A stretch of 64,000 nucleotides of DNA, from contig FJUW01000052.1 of assembly GCA_900074885.1 (NCBI GenBank), positions 372,001 to 436,000 of the forward strand. The letters are read 5' to 3'. The position numbers and the translations under genes are program-made. Shown one piece after another: positions 63,464 through 64,000 of this stretch (the stretch's first letter is position 1; each line of letters opens with the position of its first letter). Under the pieces are notes generated by a model. The model was not told the origin of the DNA. It was given only the letters and a program-made list of their open reading frames with translations, and ran no database searches. The DNA comes from Rhynchosporium graminicola. Lineage: Eukaryota > Ascomycota > Leotiomycetes > Helotiales > Ploettnerulaceae.

Positions 63464-64000
63464 ATGTGTCTTTTCTGTAAGTCCACCTTATCATCCGATC
63501 TCTCCATCCGACATTTTTGTATCAGATGAACATTCCCAACTCAGATCAGCCTGCCCATACGAAATTAACTAACACTTCCCCTCAGCTTCACGCAAGCCCG
63601 ACTGGGAAGAAGACGTCGTCTTCGCAAACCGGCGTCGTAGACATAGCCATAGTCATCACCGCCGCTCCCACAACACCCGCGTTATCTCCGAAACAATCAT
63701 ACACTCCCGCCCAACCCAACAATACATCTCCGCACCACCGACTCCTCCTCCCGTCCAGCAAATAACAACGAAATCCGTCTCAGTACACACTCCTTCTCCT
63801 CCTCCTGCGCCGCCCTCTCCACCATCACCCGCACGCGTCGAACTCGTGAGCGTAGAAGAAGATATCCGACGGTCAAGCACACCACGAACGAGCGTCAGCG
63901 TGAGTACGCACAAGAAATCCAGACACGGAGGCAGTAGTAGAGGAGGAGAGGAGGTATATATCGAGCGCGAAAGGGAGAGGGTGCGGTTATCTCCTCAGCC
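63464..64000 (+). CDS. Arg/His/Ser-rich protein, 5' part (runs off the window)
   Basis: A tiny first exon at 63464-63476 (ATG TGT CTT TTC T) is joined by a 109-nt intron (63477-63585; GTAAGT donor, TTAACTAAC branch, CAG acceptor) to an exon that stays open to the end of the window. Phase 1 is kept at the junction. The protein begins MCLFSSRKPDWEEDVVFAN, then a basic Arg/His/Ser stretch (RRRRHSHSHHRRSHNTR), a Pro-rich segment (TPSPPPAPPSPPSPA) and a charged segment with ERERERV. It looks largely disordered. I do not recognise the function; the C-terminal part is outside the window. Confidence 0.7.

Overview
This window is from a filamentous ascomycete (Pezizomycotina); the genus cannot be fixed from sequence alone. 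The protein-coding genes have short introns (about 40-120 nt) with fungal GTAAGT/GTGAGT donors and CTAAC/CTGAC-type branch sites. The left three quarters shows saturating repeat-induced point mutation (RIP): TA steps dominate, CA/TG steps are scarce, CG steps persist, and copies of the same repeat differ mostly by C/T and G/A changes.

Positions 1-47,865 contain one Ty1/copia element (+) into which other LTR elements were inserted, up to four levels deep. Exact 5-bp target-site duplications (TSDs) support the order of events. Inside the copia lie: element A (Ty3/gypsy, -, 3987-17562, TSD TTATA), which contains A1 (chromodomain gypsy, -, 8670-15511, TSD TTTCT); element B (non-autonomous, -, 19336-38838, TSD GTTCG), which contains gypsy B1 (+, 21078-38192, TSD CTAAG), itself split by B2, a same-family copy in opposite orientation (-, 22325-31657, TSD AGCTA); and element C (gypsy, +, 39543-47469, TSD GTCTT), which contains the gag-only element C1 (42170-43527, TSD ATAAG). 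The 3' part of a C1 relative, element D, occupies 1-1685. Removing the insertions joins the copia pieces into gag, protease, GAG-pre-integrase, integrase, RT and RNase H in order, all broken by RIP stops. A lone N at 26276 is flanked by two 1,556-bp near-identical blocks. Removing one block brings B2 to 7,776 bp, against 7,777 bp for B1, so the duplication is probably a scaffold-join artefact.

Positions 47,866-52,600 return to ordinary base composition. They hold a roughly 2-kb tandem segmental duplication, each copy with a three-exon minus-strand gene for a small secreted cysteine-rich protein (109 and 112 aa). The last two exons give a C-X3-C ... C ... C-X-C spacing like CS-alpha-beta (defensin-like) folds. 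The position beside a RIP-mutated repeat block fits an effector or antimicrobial-peptide locus. A 198-bp MITE with TA TSD lies at 52173-52370.

Positions 52,600-64,000 are conserved gene space: a Pch2/TRIP13-type AAA+ ATPase (-), divergent from a CSC1/OSCA/TMEM63-family membrane protein (+), then a 994-aa F-box protein (+), then the 5' part of an Arg/His/Ser-rich protein (+) running off the window. Exon structures were built by hand from splice signals, reading phase and family conservation.
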